Source: an uncultured Bacilli bacterium (GTDB taxonomy: Bacteria > Bacillota_I > Bacilli_A > RF39 > UBA660). Taken from it: a DNA stretch of 64,000 bases. The stretch covers positions 62,001-126,000 of the forward strand of contig CAKOXW010000003.1 of assembly GCA_934130375.1 (NCBI GenBank), written 5' to 3'. The translations under genes and the position numbers were made by a program. The notes beneath the pieces were generated by a model that saw only the letters and a list, made by a program, of their open reading frames with translations, ran no database searches and was not told where the DNA came from. Shown here one piece after another: positions 34,672 through 45,800 of the stretch. How positions within the stretch are numbered: the first letter of the stretch is position 1; every line of letters starts with the position of its first letter.

Positions 34672-35805
34672 ATGAAAAAAGATATAATATATAAAAGAAT
34701 GCGTAATAAAAGATTATCTAAGTATGCTTGTAGTGATAGTAAAGCAATAACATTAAAGCATGAAGAAGATGATTATAGACCTAGATTTTTTAGAGATGCA
34801 GATAGAATTATATATTCACTATCTTATACTAGATATATAGATAAAACACAAGTATTTACTTTTACTGAAAATGATAATATTTCAAAAAGAATTACACATG
34901 TGCAATTTGTATCTAAAATAGCAAGAACTATAGGTAGAGCACTTGAATTAAATGAAGATTTAATTGAGGCTGCATCACTAGGTCATGATTTAGGTCACCC
35001 ACCATTTGGTCATTGTGGAGAAAAAGCATTATCAGAACTTAGTTTAAAATATGAAGGTAAAGTATTTGCACATAATGTACAAAGTGTAAGAACACTTATG
35101 GATCTTGAAAATAATGGAGATGGAAAAAACATCTCAGTGCAAGTACTAGATGCGATTTTATGCCACAATGGAGAATTGTTAGAGGAAACTTATTACCCAG
35201 TTAAGAAGTCTAAGGATGAGTTTTTAGAAGAATATAATAAATGTTATGATTCACTAGATAATTCTAAAATACTTCATCCAATGACATTAGAAGGCTGTGT
35301 AGTTAGAATATCAGATATAGTATCATATGCAGGTAAAGATATAGAAGATGCAATAAGATTAGGAATTATAAAAAAAGAAGATATACCAAAATCAATTACA
35401 GACATCCTTGGAGATAATAATGCAGAAATTGTTAATACACTAGTAACTGATATTATAGACAATAGTTATAATAAGCCATATATAAAATTATCAAAAGAGG
35501 TATTTGATGCATTAAATTTATTAATTCAATTTAATTATGAACACATATACCATGTAATAAATGCTAAAGAAGAGGTTAAATACTATGCAGTTATGTATGA
35601 AAAGTTGTTTGAGAGCTATTTGAAGGCCTTAGAAAACAAAGACTTAGCAAATGATATATATAGTGTATTTTTAAAAGATATGAGTAATGAATACATAAGT
35701 GGTACTAGTGATGCAAGAAAGGTTATAGACTATATTGCAGGTATGACTGATGATTATTTTATCAATAGATATAATGAAATAGCTAATATTAAGGTGAAGA
35801 GATAA
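34672..35805 (+). CDS. dgt: Deoxyguanosine triphosphohydrolase-like HD protein
   Basis: 377 residues of the dGTPase family, which removes the triphosphate from dNTPs (dGTP best) as one unit. Arg/His motifs RFFRDADRIIYSLSYTR and RITHVQFVSKIAR are near residues 38-92 and the HD metal site LGHDLGHPPFGH is near 103-114, with a second conserved His in the DAILCHNGE region (His165) and an Asp near 212. GGAGG precedes the ATG. It ends the conserved segment before the defence island. dGTPases can limit phage by draining dNTPs, but a housekeeping role is as likely. Confidence 0.9.
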   Translation: MKKDIIYKRMRNKRLSKYACSDSKAITLKHEEDDYRPRFFRDADRIIYSLSYTRYIDKTQVFTFTENDNISKRITHVQFVSKIARTIGRALELNEDLIEAASLGHDLGHPPFGHCGEKALSELSLKYEGKVFAHNVQSVRTLMDLENNGDGKNISVQVLDAILCHNGELLEETYYPVKKSKDEFLEEYNKCYDSLDNSKILHPMTLEGCVVRISDIVSYAGKDIEDAIRLGIIKKEDIPKSITDILGDNNAEIVNTLVTDIIDNSYNKPYIKLSKEVFDALNLLIQFNYEHIYHVINAKEEVKYYAVMYEKLFESYLKALENKDLANDIYSVFLKDMSNEYISGTSDARKVIDYIAGMTDDYFINRYNEIANIKVKR

Positions 35806-35827
35806 GAGGTAATCTTGTCTTTTTTTG
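35800..35827 (+). terminator. Intrinsic terminator after dgt
   Basis: AGATAAG (35800-35806, overlapping the stop) pairs with CTTGTCT (35814-35820, one G-T pair), followed by T6. The 170 bases between this and the transposase remnant show nothing else I can name. Confidence 0.65.
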
Positions 35828-35998
35828 TATTGTAAAAATGACATGTAAAAATATGTAAAATATATTTGCCTTTGACAATTACACTGAAAACATTTAATTT
35901 ATCAGTTTCTTTGTATTAAAATGATACAAACAAATTGGATTATATCTGCGTGAATAAATAAAGATGTGAAATTATTGTTTGATGAAAGATTGTGTTAG

Positions 35999-36775
35999 TT
36001 AGTTAATGTTAATAATAATAAATTTAGATTTTCTCCAAAGTAATGTGAGAAAACAATCGGGTTCTGATTGTAATCCTTCAACAGTGTCCATTTCAACTAT
36101 ATTTAAATCTGGATTTTTAGAAATAAATTCAATGAAATCAATATATTTTCTATTAATCAATATTTCACGTTCTTTTCTAGTTCTTCTATTATTTGATTTT
36201 TTTCTTTTTTTATATTTAACAATTCTAGGAAAGTCTAATGGACCAAATTCAAAAATTCCATCTTTAATATAACTATAAAAAGAACTTTTACTGAAATTCA
36301 AAATATCAGGATGATTAATATACAAATGATTGGTAGTTTGTCCTTTTTTGACAAGAGGAGTTATACTTTCATTAATAGTATGTATTTCTTCAAAAGTCAA
36401 ATTAACACCTTGCCTACAAGATTTAATTAATTCTTCATATGACTTTTGGGCATCTCTAGCATAATAAGTCCATCTTATTTTTCTGCATCCGCTTCTAGAT
36501 TTACAACCATTACAAGCGTATGGAGAAAGTTTTAATCTTTCGCAATATAAATCTAAATCAGAATGATTAATTTTGTAATTATTCCAAGATTAGGGTTCAG
36601 AATATTTTCCGTTTCTATCAACTTCTCTTAAAATAGTAGAATGATTTCTACCTAATTCTTTAGCAATTTGATTAATTGATTTATTATTATTTAATCCATA
36701 TTCTATATTTTTTCTATCTTCGTAGTATAGATGAGAATAATTTGTCATTTTCAATACCTTCTTAATGACAAACAA
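35999..36775 (-). pseudogene. IS30-family transposase remnant
   Basis: Reads right to left. The first 61 codons from 36775 encode the IS30 helix-turn-helix (LYYEDRKNIEYGLNNNKSINQIAKELGRNHSTILRE). A TAA at 36590-36592 stops the frame, but the same frame continues for 196 more codons with CNGCKSRSGCRK, SKSSFYSYIKDG and the first catalytic Asp in IVEMDTVEG. It ends at 35999, well short of the second and third catalytic acids. So the gene has one in-frame nonsense codon and lacks its 3' third. No clear terminal repeats were found. It marks the left end of the island. Confidence 0.8.
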
Positions 36776-36850
36776 ATTGCTTAATAGATATTATATACGT
36801 TTCTAAAACTTACTGCACATAATTGTACACTTTCAATAAAAATCTACAAA

Positions 36851-36890
36851 ACATAAAGAAATCAAATTTTTAAATTCAAAATCTTTATGT
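36851..36890 (+). repeat. Inverted repeat overlapping the hsd promoter
   Basis: ACATAAAGA (36851-36859) and TCTTTATGT (36882-36890) are perfect inverted copies separated by 22 A-T rich bases. The right arm covers the -35 region of the hsdM promoter, so it could be an operator. No regulator gene is adjacent. Confidence 0.45.
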
Positions 36891-36903
36891 TCAACATTAT
36901 ACG

Positions 36904-36912
36904 TGCTATAAT
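36904..36912 (+). promoter_or_regulatory. Extended -10 promoter of hsdMSR
   Basis: TGCTATAAT at 36904-36912 with a weak TTTATG at 36884-36889 17 bases upstream. Confidence 0.55.
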
Positions 36913-36954
36913 TAAATAGATGGGATAATGATGAAAATTGGGAGGTAAAGAAGA

Positions 36955-38529
36955 ATGAATAATAAAAAAGAAAGAGAAAGAGAAAGAGAAGAACTTCATA
37001 AAACAATTTGGAAAATTGCAAATGAGTTAAGAGGTTCCGTAGATGGATGGGATTTTAAACAATACGTTTTAGGATTGTTATTTTATAGATTTATATCAGA
37101 GAATATTGAAAACTACGTTAATGAGAATCAAAGAAAAGCAGGTATTACAGATTTTCAATATAGAAATATTTCTGATGAAGAAGCATTACTTGGAAAATCA
37201 CAAATACTTGATGAAAAAGGATTTTTTATTCTTCCAAGTGAATTATTCTGTAACATAAGAAAAAGTGCAGATAAAAACGAAAACTTAAATGTCGTTATTT
37301 CAAATGTATTTAATAATATAGAATCATCAGCCAGAGGATCAGCATCAGAAGATGATGTTAAAGGTTTATTTGATGACTTTACTATTGATAATAAATTAGG
37401 TAACACAGTTGATGAAAGAAATGAAAAACTTGTTAAATTATTAAATGCAATAGGAGATTTAAACTTTGGAGATTATGAAGATAATAATATAGATTTATTT
37501 GGAGATGCATATGAGTTCTTGATGACAATGTATGCTTCATCAGCAGGTAAATCAGGAGGAGAATTCTTTACTCCTCAAGAAGTTGGAGAATTGCTTGCAA
37601 GAATAGTAATAATGGATAAAACATCTGTTAATAAAGTATACGATCCAGCATGTGGATCAGGTGGATTACTTTTAAAATTTGCTAAGATACTTGGAAAAGA
37701 AAATGTAAGAGAGGGATTTTTTGGTCAAGAAATAAATCTTACAACTTACAACTTAGCTAGAATTAATATGTTCTTACATAACATTAATTACAATAATTTT
37801 AGCATTGAAAGAGGAGATACATTAATTCATCCAGCTCATTGGAATGATGAACCATTTGATGCAATAGTTTCTAATCCTCCATATTCAATTAAATGGGCAG
37901 GTAAATCTAATCCGATTTTAATAAATGATGAAAGATTTGCTCCAGCTGGAATATTAGCGCCAGAATCAAAAGCTGATCTTGCCTTTACTATGCATATGTT
38001 ATCGTGGTTATCACCTAAAGGTACTGCGGCTATAGTTGAGTTCCCAGGTGTACTTTATAGAGGCGGAGCAGAACAAAAAATCAGACAATACATGATTGAT
38101 AATAACTTTGTAGATACAGTTATCCAATTGCCATCAGATTTGTTTTTTGGAACGGGGATTGCAACATGCATATTAGTGCTTAAAAAGAATAAAGCTGATA
38201 ATAAAATTTTGTTTGTTGATGCAACAGATGAATGTGTTAGAAACACTAACAAGAATAAATTATCAGAAGAAAACATTGATAATATTATTAGTCTATTGAG
38301 AGATAGAAGAATAGTTGAAAACAAATCGTATTTAGCTACATATGATGAAGTAAAAGAGAATAATTATAATATATCTGTTAATTCATATTTAAAAACAAAT
38401 AGTGAAGATAACAATATTGATATAGAAGAAGTTAATAAAAAACTTGCTGAAGTTGTACCAAGACAACAACAAGTTAGAAAAGAGCTTGAAGAGATAATCA
38501 AAGAACTTGAGGTTGATTATCATGAGTAG
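36955..38529 (+). CDS. hsdM: Type I restriction-modification DNA methyltransferase subunit
   Basis: 524 residues. An N-terminal helical HsdM domain (about 12-150) precedes an N6-adenine methylase with SAM motif I DPACGSGGLLLKF near residues 229-241 and catalytic NPPYSIKW near 306-313. With HsdS it methylates adenines in a split target. The N-terminus has an odd KEREREREE stretch made of GAAAGA hexamer repeats (36967-36990). GGGAGG precedes the ATG. The gene overlaps hsdS (CATGAGTAG), so translation is coupled. Confidence 0.96.
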   Translation: MNNKKEREREREELHKTIWKIANELRGSVDGWDFKQYVLGLLFYRFISENIENYVNENQRKAGITDFQYRNISDEEALLGKSQILDEKGFFILPSELFCNIRKSADKNENLNVVISNVFNNIESSARGSASEDDVKGLFDDFTIDNKLGNTVDERNEKLVKLLNAIGDLNFGDYEDNNIDLFGDAYEFLMTMYASSAGKSGGEFFTPQEVGELLARIVIMDKTSVNKVYDPACGSGGLLLKFAKILGKENVREGFFGQEINLTTYNLARINMFLHNINYNNFSIERGDTLIHPAHWNDEPFDAIVSNPPYSIKWAGKSNPILINDERFAPAGILAPESKADLAFTMHMLSWLSPKGTAAIVEFPGVLYRGGAEQKIRQYMIDNNFVDTVIQLPSDLFFGTGIATCILVLKKNKADNKILFVDATDECVRNTNKNKLSEENIDNIISLLRDRRIVENKSYLATYDEVKENNYNISVNSYLKTNSEDNNIDIEEVNKKLAEVVPRQQQVRKELEEIIKELEVDYHE

Positions 38530-39724
38530 AATTAATGAATTAATTAAACAGCTATGTTCTAATGGAGTTGAATATAAGAAAATATGTGATATATGTAATG
38601 TTGTTGGTAGAATAGGTTTTAGAGGATATAAAAGAGAAGATCAAGTTGAAAAAGGGAATGGTGCGATATCTTTAAGTCCTTCTAATATTGTAAATGGAAA
38701 AATAAACTACAATGATTGTACTTATATTAGTTGGAATAAATATAATGAATCACCAGAAATAATGGTAAACGATGGAGATGTTATTTTTTGTAAAACAGCT
38801 TCTGTCGGTAAAACTTGTTATATTGAAAATATGCCTGAAAAGACAACTATTAATCCCCAATTAATATTATTGAAGAATATTTCTATTAATGCTAAATATT
38901 TATCTTATTGTTTACAAACCAAAGATTTTCAAGATAAAGCAAATTCAATTAAAGGACTTGGAACAATTCCTACTTTATCACAAAAGGATTTTAATGAATT
39001 AACTGTACCAGTACCACCGATTGAAGTACAGGATGAAATAGTAAGAATTCTTGATAAATTTGGCGAGTTAGAAGCGGAGCTAGAAGCGGAGCTAGAAGCA
39101 AGAAAGAGTCAATATGGGTTTTGGCGTGGCAAGCTTTTGAATAAAAATAATAAAAACTATAAAAAATATAATATAACTGAAATATGTAAAAGTATTTCTG
39201 CGGGTGGTGATGTACCTGAAGATACAATAAAAGGTATTTCTAAACCACAAGATGATTATAAATATCCTGTTATATCAAATGGCGTAGGAGATAATGCTAT
39301 ATATGGATATAGTAAAAATTATAGAGTAGATGTACAATCATGTGTAACTATAGCTGCTAGAGGTACGATAGGTTATCATGAGGTAAGATATGGCAAATTT
39401 ACTCCAATAATCCGTTTGATAACTCTTATTCCAAATGAAAAAATCGTTTCTTCTAAATATTTACATTATGCATTATATGGACATGAATTTAAACCATCTG
39501 GTGGAAGCATTCCGCAATTGACAACTCCAACAGTTAAGCAACTTGATTTAATAATTCCTCCAATTGAAGAACAGAATCGCATAGTTTGTATATTGGATAA
39601 GTTTGATGCTTTAGTTAATGACATCACAGTAGGTCTTCCTGCAGAAATAGAGTTAAGAAGAAAACAATATGAGTATTACAGAAATAAATTATTAAGTTTT
39701 GAGGAGTTGAGTGATAGTGAGTAG
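38522..39724 (+). CDS. hsdS: Type I restriction-modification specificity subunit
   Basis: 400 residues with two target-recognition domains (about 1-165 and 205-370), each followed by a conserved helix (VPPIEVQDEIVRILDKF near 163-179 and IPPIEEQNRIVCILDKF). Between the halves, at residues 182-193, stand three ELEA repeats (12-bp units at 39065-39100), then ARKSQYGFWRGKLL. In EcoR124-type systems the number of such four-residue repeats sets the spacer of the bipartite target. The ATG at 38522 lies in the hsdM stop. The first in-frame codon of the open frame lies upstream but lacks a ribosome site. Confidence 0.93.
   Translation: MSRINELIKQLCSNGVEYKKICDICNVVGRIGFRGYKREDQVEKGNGAISLSPSNIVNGKINYNDCTYISWNKYNESPEIMVNDGDVIFCKTASVGKTCYIENMPEKTTINPQLILLKNISINAKYLSYCLQTKDFQDKANSIKGLGTIPTLSQKDFNELTVPVPPIEVQDEIVRILDKFGELEAELEAELEARKSQYGFWRGKLLNKNNKNYKKYNITEICKSISAGGDVPEDTIKGISKPQDDYKYPVISNGVGDNAIYGYSKNYRVDVQSCVTIAARGTIGYHEVRYGKFTPIIRLITLIPNEKIVSSKYLHYALYGHEFKPSGGSIPQLTTPTVKQLDLIIPPIEEQNRIVCILDKFDALVNDITVGLPAEIELRRKQYEYYRNKLLSFEELSDSE
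39065..39100 (+). repeat. Three 12-bp ELEA-coding repeats in hsdS
   Basis: GAGTTAGAAGCG (39065-39076), GAGCTAGAAGCG (39077-39088) and GAGCTAGAAGCA (39089-39100). Units differ by one base each and stay in frame. They lie in the central spacer helix that joins the two recognition domains. Confidence 0.9.
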
Positions 39725-42700
39725 TATGGGTTTAATAAGTGAAAATGATAACTCTACTGTATTAGCTGAATATACAGGATTAAATAGAGTTGCAACATCT
39801 TTTCAAAGTGAAGATGCTCTTGAAAAAGAATTAATTAAAACTTTAGTTGAACAGGGATATGAAAGATTAAATATTAACTCTGAAGATGAATTAATTCTTA
39901 ATTTAAGAAGACAATTAGAAAAACTTAATAATTATCATTTTACTGATGGAGAATGGGATAGCTTCTTCACTAAAGTAATAGCTAACAAAAATGATTATAT
40001 AATCGAGAAAACAAGATTGATTCAAGAAGATTATAAACAAGAAATAACTCTTGATTCAGGAGAAAAGAAAAATATCTATTTAATAGATAAAAATAATATT
40101 CACAATAATAGTCTTCAAGTATTAAATCAATATGTTAATAATGATGGTAATTTTGATAATAGATATGATGTAACAATCTTAGTAAATGGTCTTCCTTTAG
40201 TTCATGTTGAATTGAAGAAAAGAGGAATTGATTTAAGAGAAGCTTTCAATCAAATAGAAAGATATCAAAGAGATTCTTTCTGGGCAGGATCAGGATTATA
40301 TAATTTTGTTCAAATATTTGTTATTTCAAATGGAACATTAACTAAGTATTATTCAAACACTACAAGAGAGTTTCATATTAATAATCAAAAGAAAAAGAAA
40401 TCTAACTCATTTGAATTTACTTCATATTGGGCAGATCAAAAGAATAATGGTATTACAGATTTAATTGACTTTGCTAAAACTTTCTTTACTAAACATACAT
40501 TATTAAATGTATTAACTAAGTATTGTGTATTTACAAGTGAAGAAGATTTATTAGTAATGCGTCCATACCAAATAGTAGCTACTGAAAAGATTTTAAATAG
40601 AATTACCATTGCATATAACAATAAGTTCTATGGATCATTAAAGTCAGGTGGATACATTTGGCATACAACAGGATCAGGAAAAACATTAACATCATTTAAA
40701 ACTTCTCAATTAGCTAGTAAGTTAGATTTTATAGATAAAGTATTATTTGTAGTTGATAGAAAAGACTTAGATTATCAAACAATGAAAGAATACGATAGAT
40801 TTAAAGAGGGAGCTGCTAATTCTAATACATCAACAAAAGTATTAGAAGAACAATTAAATGATCCTAATGCTAAGATAATAATTACAACAATACAAAAACT
40901 ATCTCAATTTATTAAGAAGAATGAAAATAGTGATGTATTTAATAAACATGTAGTATTTATATTTGATGAATGTCATAGATCTCAATTTGGAGATATGCAT
41001 AAAGCTATCATCAAGAAATTTAATAAGTATTATTTATTTGGATTCACAGGAACTCCGATATTCCCAGAGAATGCTAGAACAATAAAAGGTATATCTGAAA
41101 CAACAGAACAAATCTTTGGAGAAAGATTACACACTTATACAATAGTAAATGCTATAGCTGATAAGAATGTATTACCATTTAGATATGAATATGTTGGAAG
41201 AGTAGATCTTCGTGATGATGTTAAAGATGAAAAAGTATATAACATAGATGAAGAAAAACTATTCGATAATCAAATGAGAATTGCTATGATTACTGAATAT
41301 ATAATAGATCATTTTAGTACTAAAACTAAAACATCTGAAAGTTATGTATATTCAACTTTAGATAACGTCGTAGCAGTAGCTAAAAAGCAAGATGCTGAAG
41401 AAATAAAGTCTAAGAAGAGTATTAATGGTTTCAACTCAATATTTGCCGTATCAAGCATTAAAATGGCTAAAGAATACTATGCTGAATTTAAAAAGTTATT
41501 AGCACTAAAAAATAGTAATTTAAAAGTAGCTTTAATATACTCATATGGTGTCAATGGGGAAGATGGAGTTATAGATGAAAACTCTGAATCAACTGAAGCA
41601 TTAAGTACAGATGATAGAACATTCTTAGAAAATGCTATTAAAGATTATAATAATATGTTTGGAACAAGTTATGATACATCATCAGAAAAATTCCAAAACT
41701 ATTATAAAGATGTATCTCTAAGAATGAAAAATAGAGAAATAGATATATTAATTGTTGCTAACATGTTCTTAACAGGGTTTGATGCTAAAACATTAAATAC
41801 ATTATGGGTAGATAAGAACTTAAAATGGCATGGTTTAATTCAAGCATTTTCAAGAACTAATAGAATCTTAAATAGTGTTAAAACTTATGGTAATATAGTT
41901 TCATTTAGAAATTTAGAAGATAGACTTAATGAAGCTTTAGCTAAGTTTGGTGATGAAGGAGCCCATGGAATAGTTTTATTAAAACCATACAATGACTACT
42001 ATTATGGATATGAAGATGATAATGGTAAAACATTTGAGGGATATAAATCATTAGTTGAAAAACTAACTTCTAAATTTGCATCAGGAGTATTGATGCAAAG
42101 CGAAGCAGAACAGAAAGAATTTATTAAACTATATGGTGCAATATTAAAAGTAACAAATATCTTATCATCATTCGATGAGTTCAAAGATGATGAATTAATC
42201 AATGAAAGAGATAAGCAAGATTATCATAGTATTTATATTGAACTTTATAATGAATTTAGAAATAAAGCTAAACAAGAAAAAACTGATGTTACTGATGATG
42301 TAGTATTTGAAATGGAATTGATTAAATCAATAGAAGTTAATATTGATTACATCTTAGGATTAGTTAAGAAATACCATGATGGCAATATGGAAGATAAAGA
42401 AATTCTTGTAACTATTCAAAAGACAATTATGGCAAGCCCAGATTTGAGAAATAAGAAAGATTTAATTATGACATTTATTGAATCATTAGATCAAGACTCC
42501 AATGTATATGCTGATTTTGAATCATTTATGAATAGTAAAAAGAAAGAAGAGCTAGATAAGATAATTGTTGAAGAAAATCTTAATAAGAAAGAAACATATA
42601 ACTTTATTCAAAGATCATTTGAACAGGGAAGAGTTGAAACTAATGGTACAGAAGTATCAACAATACTTCCACCAATGAACATGTTTACCCCTAATAATGA

Positions 42701-42785
42701 TAGACAAGAAAAGAAAAATAAGGTTATAGATAAATTATTAGAATTCTTTGATAAATTTTTCAGTATATCTAACAAAAAATTTTAA
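39717..42785 (+). CDS. hsdR: Type I restriction endonuclease, motor and nuclease subunit
   Basis: 1022 residues. An N-terminal PD-(D/E)XK nuclease domain (VTILVNGLPLVHVELKKRG near 153-171) is followed by an SF2 motor with Walker A HTTGSGKT near residues 315-322, DEAD-like VFIFDECHR near 412-420, motif III FGFTGTP, and motif VI IQAFSRTNR near 706-714. It translocates DNA and cuts unmethylated targets. Start choice: GTG at 39717 is ten bases from the AGGAG at 39702-39706; a GTG at 39711 and an ATG at 39726 are alternatives. It overlaps the hsdS stop. Confidence 0.94.
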   Translation: MSSMGLISENDNSTVLAEYTGLNRVATSFQSEDALEKELIKTLVEQGYERLNINSEDELILNLRRQLEKLNNYHFTDGEWDSFFTKVIANKNDYIIEKTRLIQEDYKQEITLDSGEKKNIYLIDKNNIHNNSLQVLNQYVNNDGNFDNRYDVTILVNGLPLVHVELKKRGIDLREAFNQIERYQRDSFWAGSGLYNFVQIFVISNGTLTKYYSNTTREFHINNQKKKKSNSFEFTSYWADQKNNGITDLIDFAKTFFTKHTLLNVLTKYCVFTSEEDLLVMRPYQIVATEKILNRITIAYNNKFYGSLKSGGYIWHTTGSGKTLTSFKTSQLASKLDFIDKVLFVVDRKDLDYQTMKEYDRFKEGAANSNTSTKVLEEQLNDPNAKIIITTIQKLSQFIKKNENSDVFNKHVVFIFDECHRSQFGDMHKAIIKKFNKYYLFGFTGTPIFPENARTIKGISETTEQIFGERLHTYTIVNAIADKNVLPFRYEYVGRVDLRDDVKDEKVYNIDEEKLFDNQMRIAMITEYIIDHFSTKTKTSESYVYSTLDNVVAVAKKQDAEEIKSKKSINGFNSIFAVSSIKMAKEYYAEFKKLLALKNSNLKVALIYSYGVNGEDGVIDENSESTEALSTDDRTFLENAIKDYNNMFGTSYDTSSEKFQNYYKDVSLRMKNREIDILIVANMFLTGFDAKTLNTLWVDKNLKWHGLIQAFSRTNRILNSVKTYGNIVSFRNLEDRLNEALAKFGDEGAHGIVLLKPYNDYYYGYEDDNGKTFEGYKSLVEKLTSKFASGVLMQSEAEQKEFIKLYGAILKVTNILSSFDEFKDDELINERDKQDYHSIYIELYNEFRNKAKQEKTDVTDDVVFEMELIKSIEVNIDYILGLVKKYHDGNMEDKEILVTIQKTIMASPDLRNKKDLIMTFIESLDQDSNVYADFESFMNSKKKEELDKIIVEENLNKKETYNFIQRSFEQGRVETNGTEVSTILPPMNMFTPNNDRQEKKNKVIDKLLEFFDKFFSISNKKF

Positions 42786-42790
42786 TTTAG

Positions 42791-42799
42791 TGGTATAAT
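42791..42799 (+). promoter_or_regulatory. Extended -10 promoter before the large nuclease-like gene
   Basis: TGGTATAAT at 42791-42799, right after the hsdR stop. Predicted transcription start is near 42806, about 60 bases before the start codon. Confidence 0.55.
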
Positions 42800-42812
42800 A
42801 TAAATAAATAAT

Positions 42813-42852
42813 AGAGTGTGTTTCATTTTTAAGATGGAATATGCTCTTTTTT
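42813..42852 (+). terminator. Terminator hairpin between promoter and start of the 42869 gene
   Basis: A 14-base-pair stem: AGAGTGTGTTTCAT (42813-42826) with ATGGAATATGCTCT (42834-42847), ten Watson-Crick and four G-U pairs, loop TTTTAAG, then T5. It could end hsdR transcripts. Because a promoter-like box lies just before it, it may also attenuate the following gene. Confidence 0.7.
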
Positions 42853-42868
42853 AGTTAGGAGGAATATA

Positions 42869-45800
42869 ATGATTTCAGAATTAGTTTTTAATAATAATAT
42901 GGAAAAATTAAATAAAGGGGATGCTGAAGCAATAAAACGTTTAAGGGAAGAATTAAAAAATTATAATATGATTGATTTTCTATCACAAATATCTGGATTA
43001 ATTTTAATTCCTGAAAATCAAAGCAAATCGGTTATTTTTCAAGCAATTATAAGTACGGCTCTATCATTAAAGCACGATGATTTTAATAGTGAAAATATCA
43101 TGAGTCGTAATAAGCTTGAGTACTTTATTAAAGAATTTTCAAATCTTAATAGAAAATATATGATAGATCCTCCTGAATTTCCTTTTGCATTACCTGTCAT
43201 TTATTATGGAAATTATCATTTGTTTATGGGAGCTAGCACGTTAGCTCCACATTATTTAGATCATATGTTAAAAATATTAGGTGTCCATAAAGAGGACTTT
43301 TCAAATGAAGATTATAGAAAATTTAATACTATTGTTAAGGGTTTACTAAATGTATCCGAGTTTGTTTATAATTCATTAAATATTAGACTTAATGATTTAA
43401 AATCTTTCAATAAAGATATTGATATCAAAATACCCTCAGCTAACGTTCTTAAATCCAGTAAAGAAACAGTGACTTTTAGTAAAGAAGATATGGTTGAATT
43501 ATTTGGAGAACAATATGAACAACTTGTTATTGAATTTGGAGAAATAAGTATTGATGAAATAGATGATTTCGATAATCAAAAGTTTTATCGTAAACCATTT
43601 GTTAGATATGGTGAGAAATTTGTTTTGGTAGATTGCACTGTTATTATTATGTTATTAATGGATATGATAATAAAGTTTTTTATGTCTTATAAAATTGATG
43701 TTCTCAAAGATTATAATCTCTTGCTTTTACATGACTTGCATAGAGATTTTACACGTATGGGTTTTCAATTATTAGATAGTAAACAATTTGAATTGGAACT
43801 TGAAAGTAATAATATAGTTGATGAATCTATATATTTGTGTGGCAATGATATAGTTTTTTACAATATTGTGTTATTTGATGATGGAAAAGATTATGAAACT
43901 AACAAAGAATATAAATATTCAATAAATAATAATTATATTAGTAATCGAATAAAAAATGTCAAAAAGCAATTATTAAAACATGGTTTTAAAGAAGACAAAA
44001 TTGTATCAATCATTACTCCGACAACTATTGGTAGAAATACGATATGTGCGGTATATTTGAATTCTAATAAAAATTTACTAATGCTTTCTCCATATGAATT
44101 AACGTCAATATGTATTAATGAATCTGAAGAAAATATGTTTTTATACAAGTATATTGTTGCTAGAAATAGATTAAAACATTATAAAAAGAATTTGTTTACT
44201 GAACTAAATTTTGTTGCTCTTTTTTCAGAAAGAGATAAATCATTCTATCTAGGTGATGAATGTGATTCAAAAGAAGCATTATTGTTTTTTATTGGTGAAT
44301 ATAGTAGTGATTATATTTTAAAATCTTATATAAAAAATGGTTATCACTTAGCTCTTTTTAGTAGAACATCTTTATTAGAAGTGATGAAAAAAGAAGATGG
44401 AGTTTGTTTTGCTCCTGGATTATTTTACAAGCATCAATTAAACAATCTGCTTGAATTTAATAAATTTAATATATGGGTTTTAAGCGAAGAAAATATTGAT
44501 AATAATTCTTATAATATAACAAATCTAATTATAGATATGATTTCATATTGGTTAAATCAATTTTCAACATTATTTAAAGATTTGAATGGAGTGTTTAAAA
44601 TTAATATTCATTGTGATCCATCAATATATATTACACATTATGATAAAAATAGCGAAATTGGTAAAATATTATTCAATATTAATAGTAGACAGTTAGACAT
44701 TACTTTTGAAAAAAACTCTTTAAGGTATTTCGAATCCACTGATAATGATAAAGAAAAAGATTTTATATCTAATATAGTAAATAAAATATGTGAAATTTAT
44801 CAAATTGAGTATCCAAGTGAGTTGATTAATCAGATTTTTAGTAATAAGTATAAAAAGAAACTAACTATTATGAATTCTAATGATGATGGGTATATGCTTC
44901 CTTTTGAAGATGAATGTGTTTTATGTGTTAGTAATGCTATTTCAAATTTGATAATAGATGATGTAGGACTATATTTAAAATATGACAAAAAAATACATTA
45001 TGGGAAAATAGAAGATTATAAAATTTTAAATGATATCGTTGGACATCTATACAATAATATTTTGAAAAAAATTAAAAAGTATAATAAGCGTCAGTTAATA
45101 GATTTTTTATATCTAGAGTTTGAAAAAAATTTATCATCATTATTAATAAGACAAGCAAATTATGCTAGCGATTTAGTATGTTATCCTGATAGAAAAAAAG
45201 AGATAGATGAAAAGATAAATGATTTGAATCGAACTTCAGTCGCATTAAAATTTATCATAGAATTAGTTGCATCAATTAAAATAGATGGAACCGATGATAT
45301 TTCGCTATATGAAATTGAATATATTTTAACAGAAGCTTCCAAAATAATTGATTATGCATATACATGTGATATTTACAACTATAAAATGGCCGACAATACA
45401 TTAACCTTATTAAATTCTAATCGATTAGGGTACAATAAAGATTTCTTGATAAGAGTAAACCATTTTTTGAAAAATGCAAAGATGGGTAGGATGGAATCCA
45501 GAGCAAAAGATAAACGAAAAATGATATCGCAATATGAAATTGAGAAAAAAGATATCCCTGGATTTGAAGAAGCTTTTGAAGATGAATTTGGATTTACATT
45601 TAAAGATTTTACTGAAGTAACTGTATCATTGCTGGAAATAGCTGAGGATAAAAATGGTGACTTTAACACATTGTATTCAACGACTATAAAAGAACTAAAA
45701 GAACACATAAATAATAAAGTTAGCGATGATACTTTAAATAAAATTATTTTATACTTATCTCAAGTTGAAAGAGAAGATTATTTAAATCCACCTACACCAT

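Noticed and set aside
34672..35805. dgt as part of the defence island
   Set aside because: It is in an operon with an unrelated membrane protein, has its own terminator and lies outside the IS30/integrase boundaries. A housekeeping role is simpler.
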